Below the pieces are notes generated by a model. It was not told the origin of the DNA. It made no database searches and saw only the letters and a program-made list of their open reading frames with translations. From Ehretia macrophylla (lineage: Eukaryota; Streptophyta; Magnoliopsida; Boraginales; Ehretiaceae), in NCBI GenBank assembly GCA_037974665.1, contig CM075773.1, positions 60,542,763 to 60,606,762 on the forward strand: DNA of 64,000 nt. The letters run 5' to 3'. Every line of letters begins with the position of its first letter. The stretch's first letter is position 1. Both the position numbers and the translations under genes were made by a program. Positions 12,574-22,767 of the stretch are shown here, one piece after another.

Positions 12574-12736
12574 GGTTGCGCAACCTCATTGTCGCGGCGG
12601 ATGCGATGGTCTCGCTGGGCGGCATCGGGCTTGCCAGTGTTGGTTGCCTTAGCTCCGTCTGCTATTCCCTCACTCGCCTGGTCCGGAGATTGCCAGGGGG
12701 TGTTGGGTCGTAGGATCGGGTACATCCGGAGTACCC
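12574..12736 (+). promoter_or_regulatory. Conserved GC-rich LTR block with palindrome and hairpin, copy 1
   Basis: It opens with the perfect 12-bp palindrome GGTTGCGCAACC (12574-12585). It includes GGGCGGCATCGGGCTTGCC and ends with the hairpin-capable GGGTACATCCGGAGTACCC (12718-12736). The same elements occur in order in the solo LTR and the rearranged LTR, which otherwise share little with this LTR. This suggests a core promoter, packaging or RNA-structure role. That function is inference. Confidence 0.55.
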
Positions 12737-12972
12737 ATTGGTGTAAGGGATACCGGTATATCGAGATCGAGATCGTGGTTCATGGATCGGGGATCGAAGA
12801 TTTGGAGTGATAAGGGTTATCGATTGTATCCTTTTAAAATGTGGTATTAGAATTTTTATTCACTGTTTATCTATTGTATTAATTGTGTTAAGTTGCTGCA
12901 TTGCACGTTCCCGGTAGACCTTATCCCTCACTGAGCAATTGTGATTGCTCATACCTCGCTAAACATGTTTCA

Positions 12973-13047
12973 GGAAGTGCTGAGGGTGAACCCCAACTAG
13001 TTGAGGTGCTAGTGGAAGAGGAAGAAGTTGAGGCTGAGCCTTTGCCC
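12973..13047 (+). other. Candidate LTR-encoded acidic peptide exon, copy 1 (stop lost)
   Basis: After the acceptor-like AACATGTTTCAG the frame reads GSAEGEPQLVEVLV then EEEEVEAEPLP. In the sister LTR a TAG follows at this point. Here it is AAG (13048-13050), so the frame runs on. The comparison with 18064-18141, 32445-32519 and 44477-44551 is given under the findings. Confidence 0.45.
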
Positions 13048-13605
13048 AAGTTGTTGTGTGTTTGTTGTCTAAGGTGGATTTGCCTTCTTGTTGTTACATG
13101 GTGTACTTGTATTGCTATAGCATGATCTATTTTGTGGCCTTAAAGTTATGTATATTCTTGTAGTTGCAAGTTGAAAGCTGTTGGTTGTAATGTTAGCTTT
13201 GAGATATTATGGTTTGTAATAACTTTTAATTCTCCTTCTAGTTCTTGCATGCTTGGGGGTGTATGTTTAGAGGTGTTGATTTCAACTTCTAAAATTGCTC
13301 TAATGTTATCATAGGATGGCATGTTAAAAAGGTTTAAAGAAAAGTTAAGTTGGGTGCATGCATGTGTGATTTGGAGCTGTTGTTTGTCTCCTGGCTTGGA
13401 TGACCTTGAACCATTGAATTTTAATTATAAAAGCTTGTTTTAGTATATTGTGGCTATTTTGAGCATTTACAGGTTTGAAAAATGTCCGCGGTACAGAGGA
13501 AACTCTGTCCGTTTTTCCCTAAAATTTTGTGACCGGGTTTGGTATTGGGTTGAGAATAGCATGGTTATTAGAGCCTCCGGTCCCGTGAGGGATCGGGGCG
13601 TTACA

Positions 13606-14698
13606 GGTGATATCAGAGCTTAGTTTGCTCTCAGCCGGGATAGGGTCCTCGGCCTGTCGGGTAGTAATCCTTGTGTGTGTGCTTGTTAAGTGTGTCTTGA
13701 AAGTGTGTGCTTGAATGTGTGATTGTGTGTCTTGAATTGATTGTATGCACCTATGTGATATAGTTATGTGTTATGTCTTAAATGTGTGCTGAGTGAAGTG
13801 AAGTTGCATCGAATTGACCTCGTGAATCGTTATCTGCTTGAATTATTGATTGTACCGTATGTACTTGAGCATTTTGAATTAAGTTTTGTTGTGAATTGAA
13901 TTGGTTTTGTTATGATTCGCACTTGAATGATTTTGTTGCTTACATTGCTTTATATGCTCTTTTATAATCATGCTTCCATAATAGTTTAAAGAATGTTTAT
14001 ACATATGCAATAGTTTGGCATTCATACATAGTCCGTCGAATGGTAAGAAAAACTTCTTCCTCCCCTGAAGAGAGGTGATTAGTGGCTGGCCTTTCAAGTT
14101 ATGTGGATTAGTAGGAACGTGAAGCGATTGATCAACTCTTTTATTTGGGAATTGGTGTTGTAGGCAGAGCTCAGTTATTGAGATTCTTCTAAGGCCTTCT
14201 TCAGTGCTTAGCGATCATAAATGAGTAGCTTCTTTTGGGGTTTCTATATGACAGTTCTCTGGAGCATATTCTTGGTATTTTTTTTTTATCAGGTATTCTT
14301 TTGGTATTCTTTTGTTGGCATCTCTCGGAAAAAAAAATTGGTATATGGATTCTTTTCAGCCTTATTATCTGGTATTATTTACAATACTCCTGCTCGGAAC
14401 TTTTATTGGTATTTTCTCGCCGCTCTTAGTTGGGATTCCATTCTTCTATGGTATTCATGCCAGCGGGATTCTTATTTGGATTTCGAAGTAGCATCTTTAT
14501 TGGAGCCTTTATTTGGCCTTATTAAGTGAGGTTCGCAGACAATACTACTGGGATTTCTTAATGAGCTCCCACGAGAATTCGTATATGGTATTCTTGCTTA
14601 GCAACTGATGACGAATAATCGGAGTTGGTTTCCAGTTGATGCGGAGTTCTCTTGTGAAGAAGAATTGCGTGGACGCAATTAGTTTAAGGGGGATAGGA
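13606..14698 (+). other. Internal region of the LARD element
   Basis: It begins GGTGATATCAGAGC, close to the usual TGGTATCAGAGC primer site, and ends with the polypurine tract AAGGGGGATAGGA (14686-14698). Between them I see no gag, protease, reverse transcriptase or integrase. The middle is TG-rich (13660-13800) and then carries a degenerate run of GGTATTCTTTT-like motifs (14260-14480). The open frames there are hydrophobic by-products of this repeat, and I do not call them genes. Confidence 0.8.
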
Positions 14699-17664
14699 TG
14701 TGACGCCCGAGTTTTAGCCATGCATTCAATTACTGTTGCATCCCTTGTTTGCGCATTTCCTTCTGTGCATTATTAACTGTCTTCTTAAATTACTATTCAC
14801 TCCGTTTTTAACTTCATGCTATTAGCGAATTAGCATTTTTATTAAATCATATTAATTGTTAGAGTAGTGGGAAAAATGTGCATTTGAGCTAGAGGCGATA
14901 GGAAAGCTTGTTTAGAAAATGGTTTTTGTAGTTGTATGAATAGTGTTACGTAACATAACTTAGGGAATGAATTAGCTAGCATTCATTTTACTATCTAGGC
15001 TCGTTTTAAGCTAACTAAGCGCATTTAGTGAACCATTTAAGCAAGGAACTTAGCCCCATTTAATATATAACTCACACAACACACACATTAGCTCATAACT
15101 TAGCAAAACAAAAAAAAGAAAAAAGAGAGCATGCTGAAAACACTGTAGCAAATCCGAGAATTGCATAGGAGAAGAAATAGAGTTTTTTTGCTCAACAAAT
15201 CCTCATTCCAAGCCAAGCCAAGCTAGGTGCAAGTGGTTTAGGGTGTCTACTAGCCTCCTAGGAGCTCCTACGCGCATTGGTGAGGGATTTAACGGCTTAT
15301 TTTCGCATTTTAAAATAGTTGCTATTTTCTTGATTTGTTGAAAATGTGTTCAAATGCTATTGTATTGATTATCTATGTTATTATACCTTGTATATGAGTG
15401 CTAGAGAACATATTTGAACCATTGTTTCGCTTTTTAAACGGTTGGAATCGTTAGTTTAATTCATGAGGTGAATAGTGACGTTTTTTCTAGGGTTTTGTGT
15501 AATTGCTCGAATTAGCTTGATTCAACACTCCTAATAGATGCCTTAGGTGCTAATGAAGGTAGTCTAATAGCCCCGTTCACTTGAATTGCTCTAAAATCAC
15601 ATAAAACGTAAAATAGTCGACTTTAATAAAGGGGTTTCGGGGTTAAGAAGAATCCGGGTAGATTCGGGCTCTACTTTTGGTATCCTTAGGCTACCTAGGT
15701 ACTATAGAAGCTTTGCTAATCCTTGTTTGAAGCCCGGATGAGGTAGGTGTAGTGTAAAGCTATAAGAGGGAATTTGGGACTTTCGAGGTTATTGCGGGCG
15801 TTTGAATGAGTTAGAGGGTTGAAAGGGTTCCTTGAGGGTTAGTTAGAAGGTTGGTAGAGTTTCCCTTTAAATTTGAATCATTAACTTTGGTTTGGAGGAG
15901 AAATAGCTTGAATAACAAAGGGGTTTAGGTGCAATTTCGGTTGTCTCGCGCTTCTAAGACCTTGGCATGACTTCTTGAATTTTTAAATGTAGTTTCAAGT
16001 TGGTGTGGAACTTTTGATGTAATTCTAATTATATTTTGTATATGCCCTTTTGTAAAACTATTTATTTGCTTGTATAAACTGCTTCTATTCTAACTGCATT
16101 GAGGCAACTTCGAGCTTAAAACTGTATTAATTGGAGAAGGATTAGGGGTTGAATTATATACCATTAGAAAGCCTTACGAGTCTAGTTTCTACATCTTTTT
16201 ACGGTGCATTAATCAGAGTTGTCTAGAGCAAGTTATGATCATTTTGGTGAGATATGTCAGAAATGCCCTGTTACGCGAGAATCTGAATTTTGTTGATATT
16301 TTGCTATAGTAATGATATAATTCAGTTCTAATTGGATGTATTCGATCAAGACCTTATTGTGTAGTGTTCTTGGATGATTAATAACGTAATGGGGCTCTTA
16401 TAGTTATGTTGTTTCATGAATTGTAATTGAAATCTAATTGCTAGTAAGTTAATTTAAATTGAAAGCTGTTCTATTCGACTGTGAATGAGAAATGCTAGTA
16501 GAGTTGTGATGGTCACCACCTTTAGACATAGGTAATGTTTCTATAGATGCTAAACAATTCAACTGTTAGAATTAGTTGTTGTTATCAATGTGCAACTATT
16601 GAACACTTAGAAAGGTCAAGTAAACTATGTGGAAGAATGTGTTTAATGCTTTTTGAAACTACATGTAAGGTTAATTGTAAGTTGATAGTTGTCTATTATA
16701 TGTTAAATGTAATTAACTTAAGTTAATACTACTAGTGATATGTTAGAATCTTAGCTTGAAGTACAGTTATTTTACTAAAATATTATGTTAGTTATTAAAT
16801 GGTTGATAGTTAACTTTTCTATTAGTTGATAAATGCATTTCTTTCCCTATGTGCTAATGTTGGGCTATCTTCATAGAGATATTACTAACTATTGTAAGTA
16901 AAGTAGAATATGAATTAGAAGTTCATTAAAGTAGTAAAAGACTGGGTAGTGTCATTGTGAATGAATGTGTCATTTGAACATTAAAGTAACCTAACCTTTA
17001 TTATCTATATATCCTTTGGAGAAATTCTTTGAGTTGAGTTAATGGCTAGTTTATTGTTATGTGGAGTGAATTAATTTCTTGTACAAGTTATTAACTAAAG
17101 TAAAATGAGAAATAGTATGAGTAACTGCAGGCTCATGTGTTGATTTTAGTTAAACTAAATTCTTGCTCGATTTATATCTAGTTATAGGATGCTGGTTGAA
17201 TCATTCTCATTTAAGTTTTTGAACTATCTTCTTAATTAACTTGTAGACTATTGAAAATATGGAATATATGTTAAGTTAAAGTATATAAAAGTGGTGTTTT
17301 GTTAAAAATAGAATTCTAATAGATATTGTATATATGCTAAATAAGCGAAGTTATAAGTTAGCTAACTTAGAATGAATGTTGTAGTTAAAGAGTAATTGAA
17401 GTAATGTTTGCTCATAGGTTCAAGGTGACTGGAAATGATGTGATTCAAACTTACATCTTGGAGCTCGGTAGAGGTGAGGGACCTGCATCCTTACGTGCAT
17501 CATAGTTTATTTTCTTTCTAAAAGAGTATATTGTTTAGTATAATTGCGTAATTGATATATGCTTATTATTGCTAAATTGTAACTTGGTGCGAGAACAACT
17601 TACTTTGTCCTTAAATGTGTTTCCTGATTATATTGTCATTGTTATCATTCTTGCATTGCATCGT

Positions 17665-17827
17665 GGTTGCGCAACCTCATTGTCGCGGCGGATGCGATGG
17701 CCTCGCTGGGCGGCATCGGGCTTGCCAGTGTTGGTTGCCTTAGCTCCGTCTGCTATTCCCTCACTCGCCTGGTCCGGAGATTGCCAGGGGGTGTTGGGTC
17801 GTAGGATCGGGTACATCTGGAGTACCC
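17665..17827 (+). promoter_or_regulatory. Conserved GC-rich LTR block, copy 2
   Basis: Palindrome GGTTGCGCAACC at 17665-17676, followed by the same GC-rich body. The hairpin element is slightly changed (GGGTACATCTGGAGTACCC), which leaves the GGGTAC/GTACCC stem intact. Confidence 0.55.
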
Positions 17828-18063
17828 ATTGGTGTAAGGGATGCCGGCATATCGAGATCGAGATCGTGGTTCGTGGATCGGGGATCGAAAATTTGGAGTG
17901 ATAAGGGTTATCGAATGTATCCTTTTAAAATGTGGTATTAGAATTTTTATTCACTGTTTATCTATTGTATTAATTGTGTTAAGTTGCTGCATTGCACGTT
18001 CCCGGTAGACCTTATCCCTCACTGAGCAATTGTGATTGCTCATACCTCGCTAAACATGTTTTA

Positions 18064-18141
18064 GGAAGTGCTGAGGGTGAACCCCAACTAGTTGAGGTGC
18101 TAGTGGAAGAGGAAGAAGTTCAGGCTGAGCCTTTGCCCTAG
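18064..18141 (+). other. Candidate LTR-encoded acidic peptide exon, copy 2
   Basis: 26 codons including the TAG stop: GSAEGEPQLVEVLV then EEEEVQAEPLP. It follows an acceptor-like AACATGTTTTAG and lies about 550 bases before the LTR end. It has the same position, the same stop site and nearly the same peptide as in the two other LTRs of a different family. Confidence 0.5.
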
Positions 18142-18723
18142 TTGTTGTGTGTTTGTTGTCTAAGGTGGATTTGCCTTCTTGTTGTTACGTGGTGTACTTG
18201 TATTGCTATAGCATGATCTATTTTGTGGCCTTAAGGTTATGTATATTCTTGTAGTTGCAAGTTGAAAGCTGTTGGTTGTAATGTTAGCTTTAAGATATTA
18301 TGGTTTGTAATAACTTTTAATTCTCCTTCTAGTTCTTGCATGCTTGGGGGTGTATGTTTAGAGGTGTTGATTTCAACTTCTAAAATTGCTCTAATGTTAT
18401 CATAGGATGGCATGTTAAAAAGGTTTAATGAAAAGTTAAGTTGGGTGCATGCATGTGTGATTTGGAGCTGTTGTTTGTCTCCTGGCTTGGATGACCTTGA
18501 ACCTTTGAATTTTAATTATAGAAAGCTTGTTTTAGTATATTGTGGCTATTTTGAGCATTTACAGGTTTGAAAAACGTCCGCGGTACAGAGGAAACTCTGT
18601 CCATTTTCCCTAAAATTTTGTGACCGGGTTTGGTATTGGGTTGAGAATAGCATGGTTATTAGAGCCTCCGGTCCCGTGAGGGATCGGGGCGTTACAGTAG
18701 TAGTGCTGGTTCAAAGCTTATAA

Positions 18724-19275
18724 TGTAGTAGTTGGGTTGTATTTTGTTAGCTTTAGTTGGGTTGTATTTTGTTAGCTTTTTGATGTCATGTAGTAGAACA
18801 TTTCTCTTTCTGTAATTCACCAGGCTCTTTTCTTCTACATGTTCTTGGTCTTCCTGGTATTTTATTAGCACCTCTGGCCTTTCCATGGTTAAATTAATAT
18901 TGAAGTAAAGCTTTACTTCAAAATTTTCTTGTACAATTGTACTTTCTCCGGTTAATGCAAGTTATTTAGTAGTTATTCTGGTGGACTAGAATTGTGAATG
19001 TTTGTATTGGTCAACCTACAATTGCAAATATACATAAGCATCAATGACCACCATCTAGACATATAACTGAGATAAATTCAAGTATCATATAAACACTAAG
19101 AAAATTTGGACAATATCTGATCCATTCTGTCAGTTACATAAGCAAATCATCAAGACATATAACTTAACGGCTGACTAAACATCCTTAAGTATCCAAAAAC
19201 AACATCATAAGAATGTGTAACATTCAAACTAAAATCTGAACTATATACCAAACATCCATTAAAAAGTACAAAAAT
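18724..19275. other. MULE interior between the zf-GRF gene and the Gypsy fragment
   Basis: There is no gene here. After the zf-GRF stop there are two tandem copies of a 25-base T-rich unit (AGTTGGGTTGTATTTTGTTA..) at 18731-18780. A short transposase-like piece follows at 18811-18859. The remainder is AT-rich DNA up to the truncated Gypsy LTR, with no recognisable feature. It may hold the original transposase 3' end or untranslated region. Confidence 0.5.
18811..18859 (-). repeat. 49-base near-identical copy of the transposase C-terminal coding piece
   Basis: On the minus strand it encodes PGRPRTCRRKEPGEL, the same stretch as 23376-23422 with about two base differences. The sequence on both sides is unrelated. 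It looks like a filler insertion or local duplication, or possibly the real last exon of the transposase with 23376-23422 as the copy. Confidence 0.55.
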
Positions 19276-20067
19276 TTCAGGCATGGATGAAACCACGACC
19301 CTATGCTTAGCAAAGCTAAAACCTTAGTATGGTGAAGACGCCACAAACGAGGATGGAAAACCCATTTGATAAGTTAAGGTTAAACGCCATAAGAATTATC
19401 TTGATAAGTTCGAAGAGTTTCTTGAAGAACTCAAAGGAGAATAATCTCACAAATTTTATAAATCAAAATTGTCTAACTTTATTATCACAAAAAATAGCCT
19501 TATATAGGCAATAACAGATAAATATTATGCTTGGAAAATGACTCCTAAACCCTAGCCCAAGTAGGAAAAATATGAATAGTAACTAGGTCAAAGAAGTAGA
19601 CTTGGAGCCCAAGAAAGACTCCTATTAACTATTCATGTGAATAGTAACATGAATAGTAACTAAAAAGGAAGCAAACTTGCAGCCCAAGAAAGGCTCATTC
19701 CTAGTGTGAACACTTAACTTGCAGCCCAAGAAAAACTCATTCCTAGTATGAACACCTAATTTCGTCCATAGGGAATTCTACAGAATAAACTAAAATTTAA
19801 ATTAAACTAAAACTAAAATTAGGATAGAATTACAAAGAAATCAAATCTTAACCAAATCTTCAAATCTTCTTGAAACTTCTTGAAGAATCTTAAAGTTCTT
19901 GAATCTTGAAGATAAAATCTTGACTTGATTCTTTGCTGGAAAAATCCACCCAAATAAATGGTTCATTGAACTTGGACGGTTCAACGAATGTGGACGGTTC
20001 AATGAATGTGGACGGCTGATTCTTTGCTCTTTCTTGAACGATTTGTATAGCCTTGATGTCCTCATCA
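19276..20067 (-). repeat. 3' LTR of the Gypsy element, end-truncated
   Basis: It matches 22054-22767 and has about 80 extra bases near 19570-19650, where a short stretch with the phrase GAATAGTAAC is repeated. The outer end (TGATACGAATCAC in the other LTR) is missing. The inner border is CTCATCA followed by the polypurine tract. Confidence 0.8.
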
Positions 20068-20310
20068 TTCCCTCCCTCTTGAGAAGGATTTGTCCTCAAA
20101 TCCTTCAGGTTCAAAGACCAGCCTTGGTGGTAGACCATGTGGTATGTCCTCGGGAAATACTTTCTCAAAATCCTGCAAAAGAGAAACAACAACACTAGGC
20201 AATGCAGAGTCAAGTTGGTTAGCGTTTAAAAGAGGCTTCTTGTACATGAGTACAATCATCGGCCGTTTTGAGATCAAAGCTCTCTTAACCTCACTTGCTT
20301 TTGCATACAA
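20065..20310 (-). pseudogene. Gypsy pol remnant (before the reverse transcriptase)
   Basis: 81-residue frame with DFEKVFPEDIPHGLPP, the conserved segment that precedes the reverse transcriptase core in plant Gypsy polyproteins. The frame runs straight into the polypurine tract and LTR, so reverse transcriptase, RNase H and integrase are deleted. It is out of frame with gag upstream. Confidence 0.75.
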
Positions 20311-20355
20311 ATTTTTTTGTTTTCCCTCTGTGTTTACCTCCTTGGCCGAGCTCTT

Positions 20356-21099
20356 TTATCTCCTTACCTCCACATTGGCTCTAATCATAGCCATCTCCAT
20401 CTCTTTATAATATTCATCAACACTCTTATTAACTTGATGAAGACCTTGTAGCTTGAGGTATAGATCCCTGTAGTAATAATTGGGTACAAATCGTCTCCTC
20501 ATCACCCTCTTCATCTCATCCCAAGTTGCAACATGACGTTCTCCATTCCATCTCCTATTAATGCATAATTGATCCCACCAAACAATAGCATAATCAGTAA
20601 ATTCAATGGCAGCAAGCTTTACCTTTTTCAACTCAGAGTAGTTGTGGCAATCAAACGCCAACTCTATCTTCTTTTCCCACTCAAAATAGGCATCAGGATC
20701 ACTCCTTCCTTGAAATGCAGGAATCTTCATCTTGATGTTTCCTAAGTTGTTGTCTACACGATCAACACGATCCCTAGCATCTCTATCTCGACCATGTCTC
20801 ATATTGCTGCCCACCGAAATTCTATCAAATGCTTCATCTACACCTTCCTCATCGACTTCATCAACTTCATCAACATCTTCAACTTTTTGCTGCAACATGA
20901 TCTTCCTTGGTGCATTCGGAGCAACTGGTGGTTGTACCCTTTCAGCTTTATGTTCTACCCTATCCATCCTCTCATGTAGTTGACCAAATTCAGCCCTTAT
21001 CATTCGTCTCATCTTTCCCAACAAAGCTTGTATCTGTAAGTTCGGAATAACGGCTTGTTGACCTTCTTCGTTTGTGTTGTCCCCTTGAGTTTGAGACAT
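20356..21099 (-). pseudogene. Gypsy gag (Retrotrans_gag domain), 3'-truncated
   Basis: 247-residue frame from the ATG at 21099. It has the typical core FQGRSDPDAYFEWEKKIE..FDCHNY, then WWDQLCINRR and VMRRRFVPNYYYRDL. An acidic VDEVDEVDEEGVDE run precedes it. The frame ends before the zinc knuckle and protease, so it is a truncated gag. About 890 bases of T-rich leader separate it from the primer-binding site. Confidence 0.85.
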
Positions 21100-21974
21100 G
21101 GTTGAAATTACACTCCCTCACGTGTTTCACTTAAATTCAACTTGGCTTTTACCCTCTAATAATCTCACACACTCTGTCTTTTTCCTCTCGTGTTCTCCCT
21201 TTAGTTCATTTGAAACTAATCAACACTATCAAGAAGAACCAAGCAGCGAAACAATTCTGTCACAAAATCTGAATTTTTATTTATTTATTTATTTATTTAT
21301 TTATTTTTGCAAATAGTCCTTTAAGACGTGGGGAACAAGATTAGAACCAAGAATTAAGACAAAAAAGGAAAAAGAAAGCTAGAGTGATTAGGAAAGTTAA
21401 AGAAAATCTATGCAAAAACACAAAAAATGTAAAAAATACCTAGTAAACGATGGAATTTGGCCAAAAGAGGGTGGTTCCCATGGCTATGCCATAGGTTTTG
21501 CTCAGAACGTCGTTTCCCTTCAGGAAAACTTGGTCTCGATAGCTAGTTCCACAAATTTTGTTTTTACTGTTCACTGTTTTTTTTTTTTTTTTTAAACTTT
21601 TCAGCTCCGAGTTATATTTTTTTTTTGTCTTTTCTTTCTTTTCTTGACTTTTTTTTTATTTTCTTGATGTCTTCCAGAAACGAAACACAATGAGCAAGTC
21701 ACAAGAATTCAAATTTAGAAGCACAAGAAACCCTAGTTCACGTTTCTAGGGTTTGGTCAATTGAAAACAAGAAACGGAATTGAGAAACAAGACTTAAGAA
21801 ACGGAAAACAAGACTCAAGACACGGAATTGACACAAGACAAAAACGAGGAAAACAAGAAAAGGAATTGACAGCAAGACTCAATCAAGAATGAAGAAAGGA
21901 ATTAAAACCTAGACCTAGACTCACGGAATTAACCAAGAAAACAAGAAAATGATAGGCAAACCTGATAAACCTAA

Positions 21975-21986
21975 GCTCTGATACCA
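21975..21986 (-). other. Primer-binding site of the Gypsy element
   Basis: On the minus strand it reads TGGTATCAGAGC, an exact match to the usual complement of initiator tRNA-Met, two bases inside the LTR. Confidence 0.85.
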
Positions 21987-21988
21987 AC

Positions 21989-22767
21989 TGATACGAATCA
22001 CACCAACATGCGACGCAACCCAACACCAAATATAGCAAACGACCCCAAGACCTTTCAGGAATGGATGGAACCGCGACCCTATGCTTAGCAAAGCTAGAAC
22101 CTTGTATGGTGAAGACGCCACAAACGAGGATGGAAAACCCGTTTGATAAGTCAAGGTTGAACGCCACAAGAATTATCTTGATAAGTTCGAAGAGTTTCTT
22201 GAAGAACTCAAAGGAGAATAATCTCACAAATTTTATGAATCAAAATTGTCTAACTTTATTATCACAAAAAACAGCCTTAGATAGGCAATAACAAATAAGT
22301 ATTCTGCTTAGAAAATGACTCTTAAACCCTAGCCCAAGTAGGAAAAATGTGAATAGTAACTAAAAAGGAAGCAAACTTGCAGCCCAATAAAGGCTTCTTT
22401 CTAGTGTGAACACCTAACTTGCAACCCAAAAAAGGCTCATTCCTAGTGTGAACACCTAATTTCGTCCATAGGGAATTCTACAAAATAAACTAAAATTCAA
22501 ATTAAACTAAAACTAAAACTAGGATAGAATTACAAAGAAATCAAATCTTGACCAAATCTTCGAATCTTTTTGAAACTTCTTGAAAAATCTTGAAGTTCTT
22601 AAATCTTGAAAATAGAATCTTGACTTGATTCTTTGCTGAAAAAATCCGCCCAAATAAATGGTTCATTGAACTTGGACGGTTCAACGAATGTGGACGGTTC
22701 AATGAATGTGGACAGCAGATTCTTAGCTGTTTCTTGAACGATTTGTATAGCCTTGATGTCCTCATCA
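21989..22767 (-). repeat. 5' LTR of the Gypsy element
   Basis: 779-bp LTR with TG..CA ends (plus strand TGATACGAATC .. CCTCATCA). It is paired with the truncated LTR at 19276-20067. Confidence 0.82.

Larger units (their letters stand above)
9606..13605 (+). repeat. Left LTR of the LARD element
   Basis: 4000 bp, bounded TG..CA. The ends form an imperfect inverted repeat (TGTGACGCCC / GGGGCGTTACA). Most of it is AT-rich and low in coding signals. Two islands stand out: a GC-rich block at 12574-12736 and the acidic mini-frame at 12973-13047. Both recur in the other Gypsy-type LTRs of this window. Confidence 0.92.
9606..18696. mobile_element. Non-coding LTR retrotransposon (LARD type) with 4-kb LTRs
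   Basis: Two long LTRs (9606-13605 and 14699-18696) of 4.0 kb start TGTGACGCCC and end GGGGCGTTACA. They flank only 1.09 kb of internal DNA. It has a tRNA-Met-like primer site just inside the left LTR and a polypurine tract before the right LTR, but no gag or pol. The flanks are GTGGT (9601-9605) and GTAGT (18697-18701), a 5-bp duplication with one mismatch. The LTRs differ at around one percent by eye, so it is older than the Copia insertion. Mobility would need proteins from a relative. It interrupts the zf-GRF gene. Confidence 0.92.
14699..18696 (+). repeat. Right LTR of the LARD element
   Basis: 3998 bp, about 99% identical to 9606-13605 by eye. It holds the same GC-rich block at 17665-17827, and its acidic mini-frame at 18064-18141 still has its stop. 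Confidence 0.92.
9314..18723 (+). pseudogene. zf-GRF accessory gene of the MULE, broken by a deletion and an LTR element
   Basis: Small gene with ATG at 9314 (MEARCYCGVAG..). The Cys pattern C5, C7, C29, C38 with GRRFIGC and CGFFA is the plant GRF-type zinc finger, a nucleic-acid-binding fold. The rest predicts a charged helix (SLNRKESEMYMLRIKLKNLY) and a C-terminal hydrophobic tail. Two breaks are visible: a 4-base deletion at the expected Trp after CGFFA, which brings TAG at 9440-9442 into frame, and an LTR element at 9606-18696. Beyond the element the frame resumes and stops at TAA 18721-18723. Counting the missing 4 bases and removing one target duplication gives 106 codons including the stop, an exact multiple of three. 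It lies close to the TIR and converges on the transposase, so it is an element gene rather than a host gene. Confidence 0.8.
19276..22767 (-). mobile_element. Deleted Ty3/Gypsy retrotransposon nested in the MULE
   Basis: Minus-strand element with a full 5' LTR (21989-22767), a primer site (21975-21986), a gag frame, a scrap of pol, a polypurine tract (20068-20086) and a 3' LTR (19276-20067) that lacks its outer ~65 bases. Most of pol is missing, so it is a deletion derivative. The target duplication cannot be checked because the left end is truncated. It lies at the 3' end of the MULE transposase. Confidence 0.85.

Noticed and set aside
12478-12810. 110-residue open frame conserved between the two LARD LTRs (also at 17569-17901)
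   Set aside because: The conservation reflects the LTR duplication. In the related solo and rearranged LTRs the frame is not kept over the same block, so I treat the block as regulatory or structural.
14221-14529. 102-residue hydrophobic frame in the LARD internal region
   Set aside because: Built from degenerate GGTATTCTTTT repeats. No gag or envelope features and no family resemblance.
18692-18886. 64-residue minus-strand frame starting MERPEVL
   Set aside because: Out of frame with the transposase-like codons in the same stretch. It spans the transposase micro-copy and T-rich repeats.
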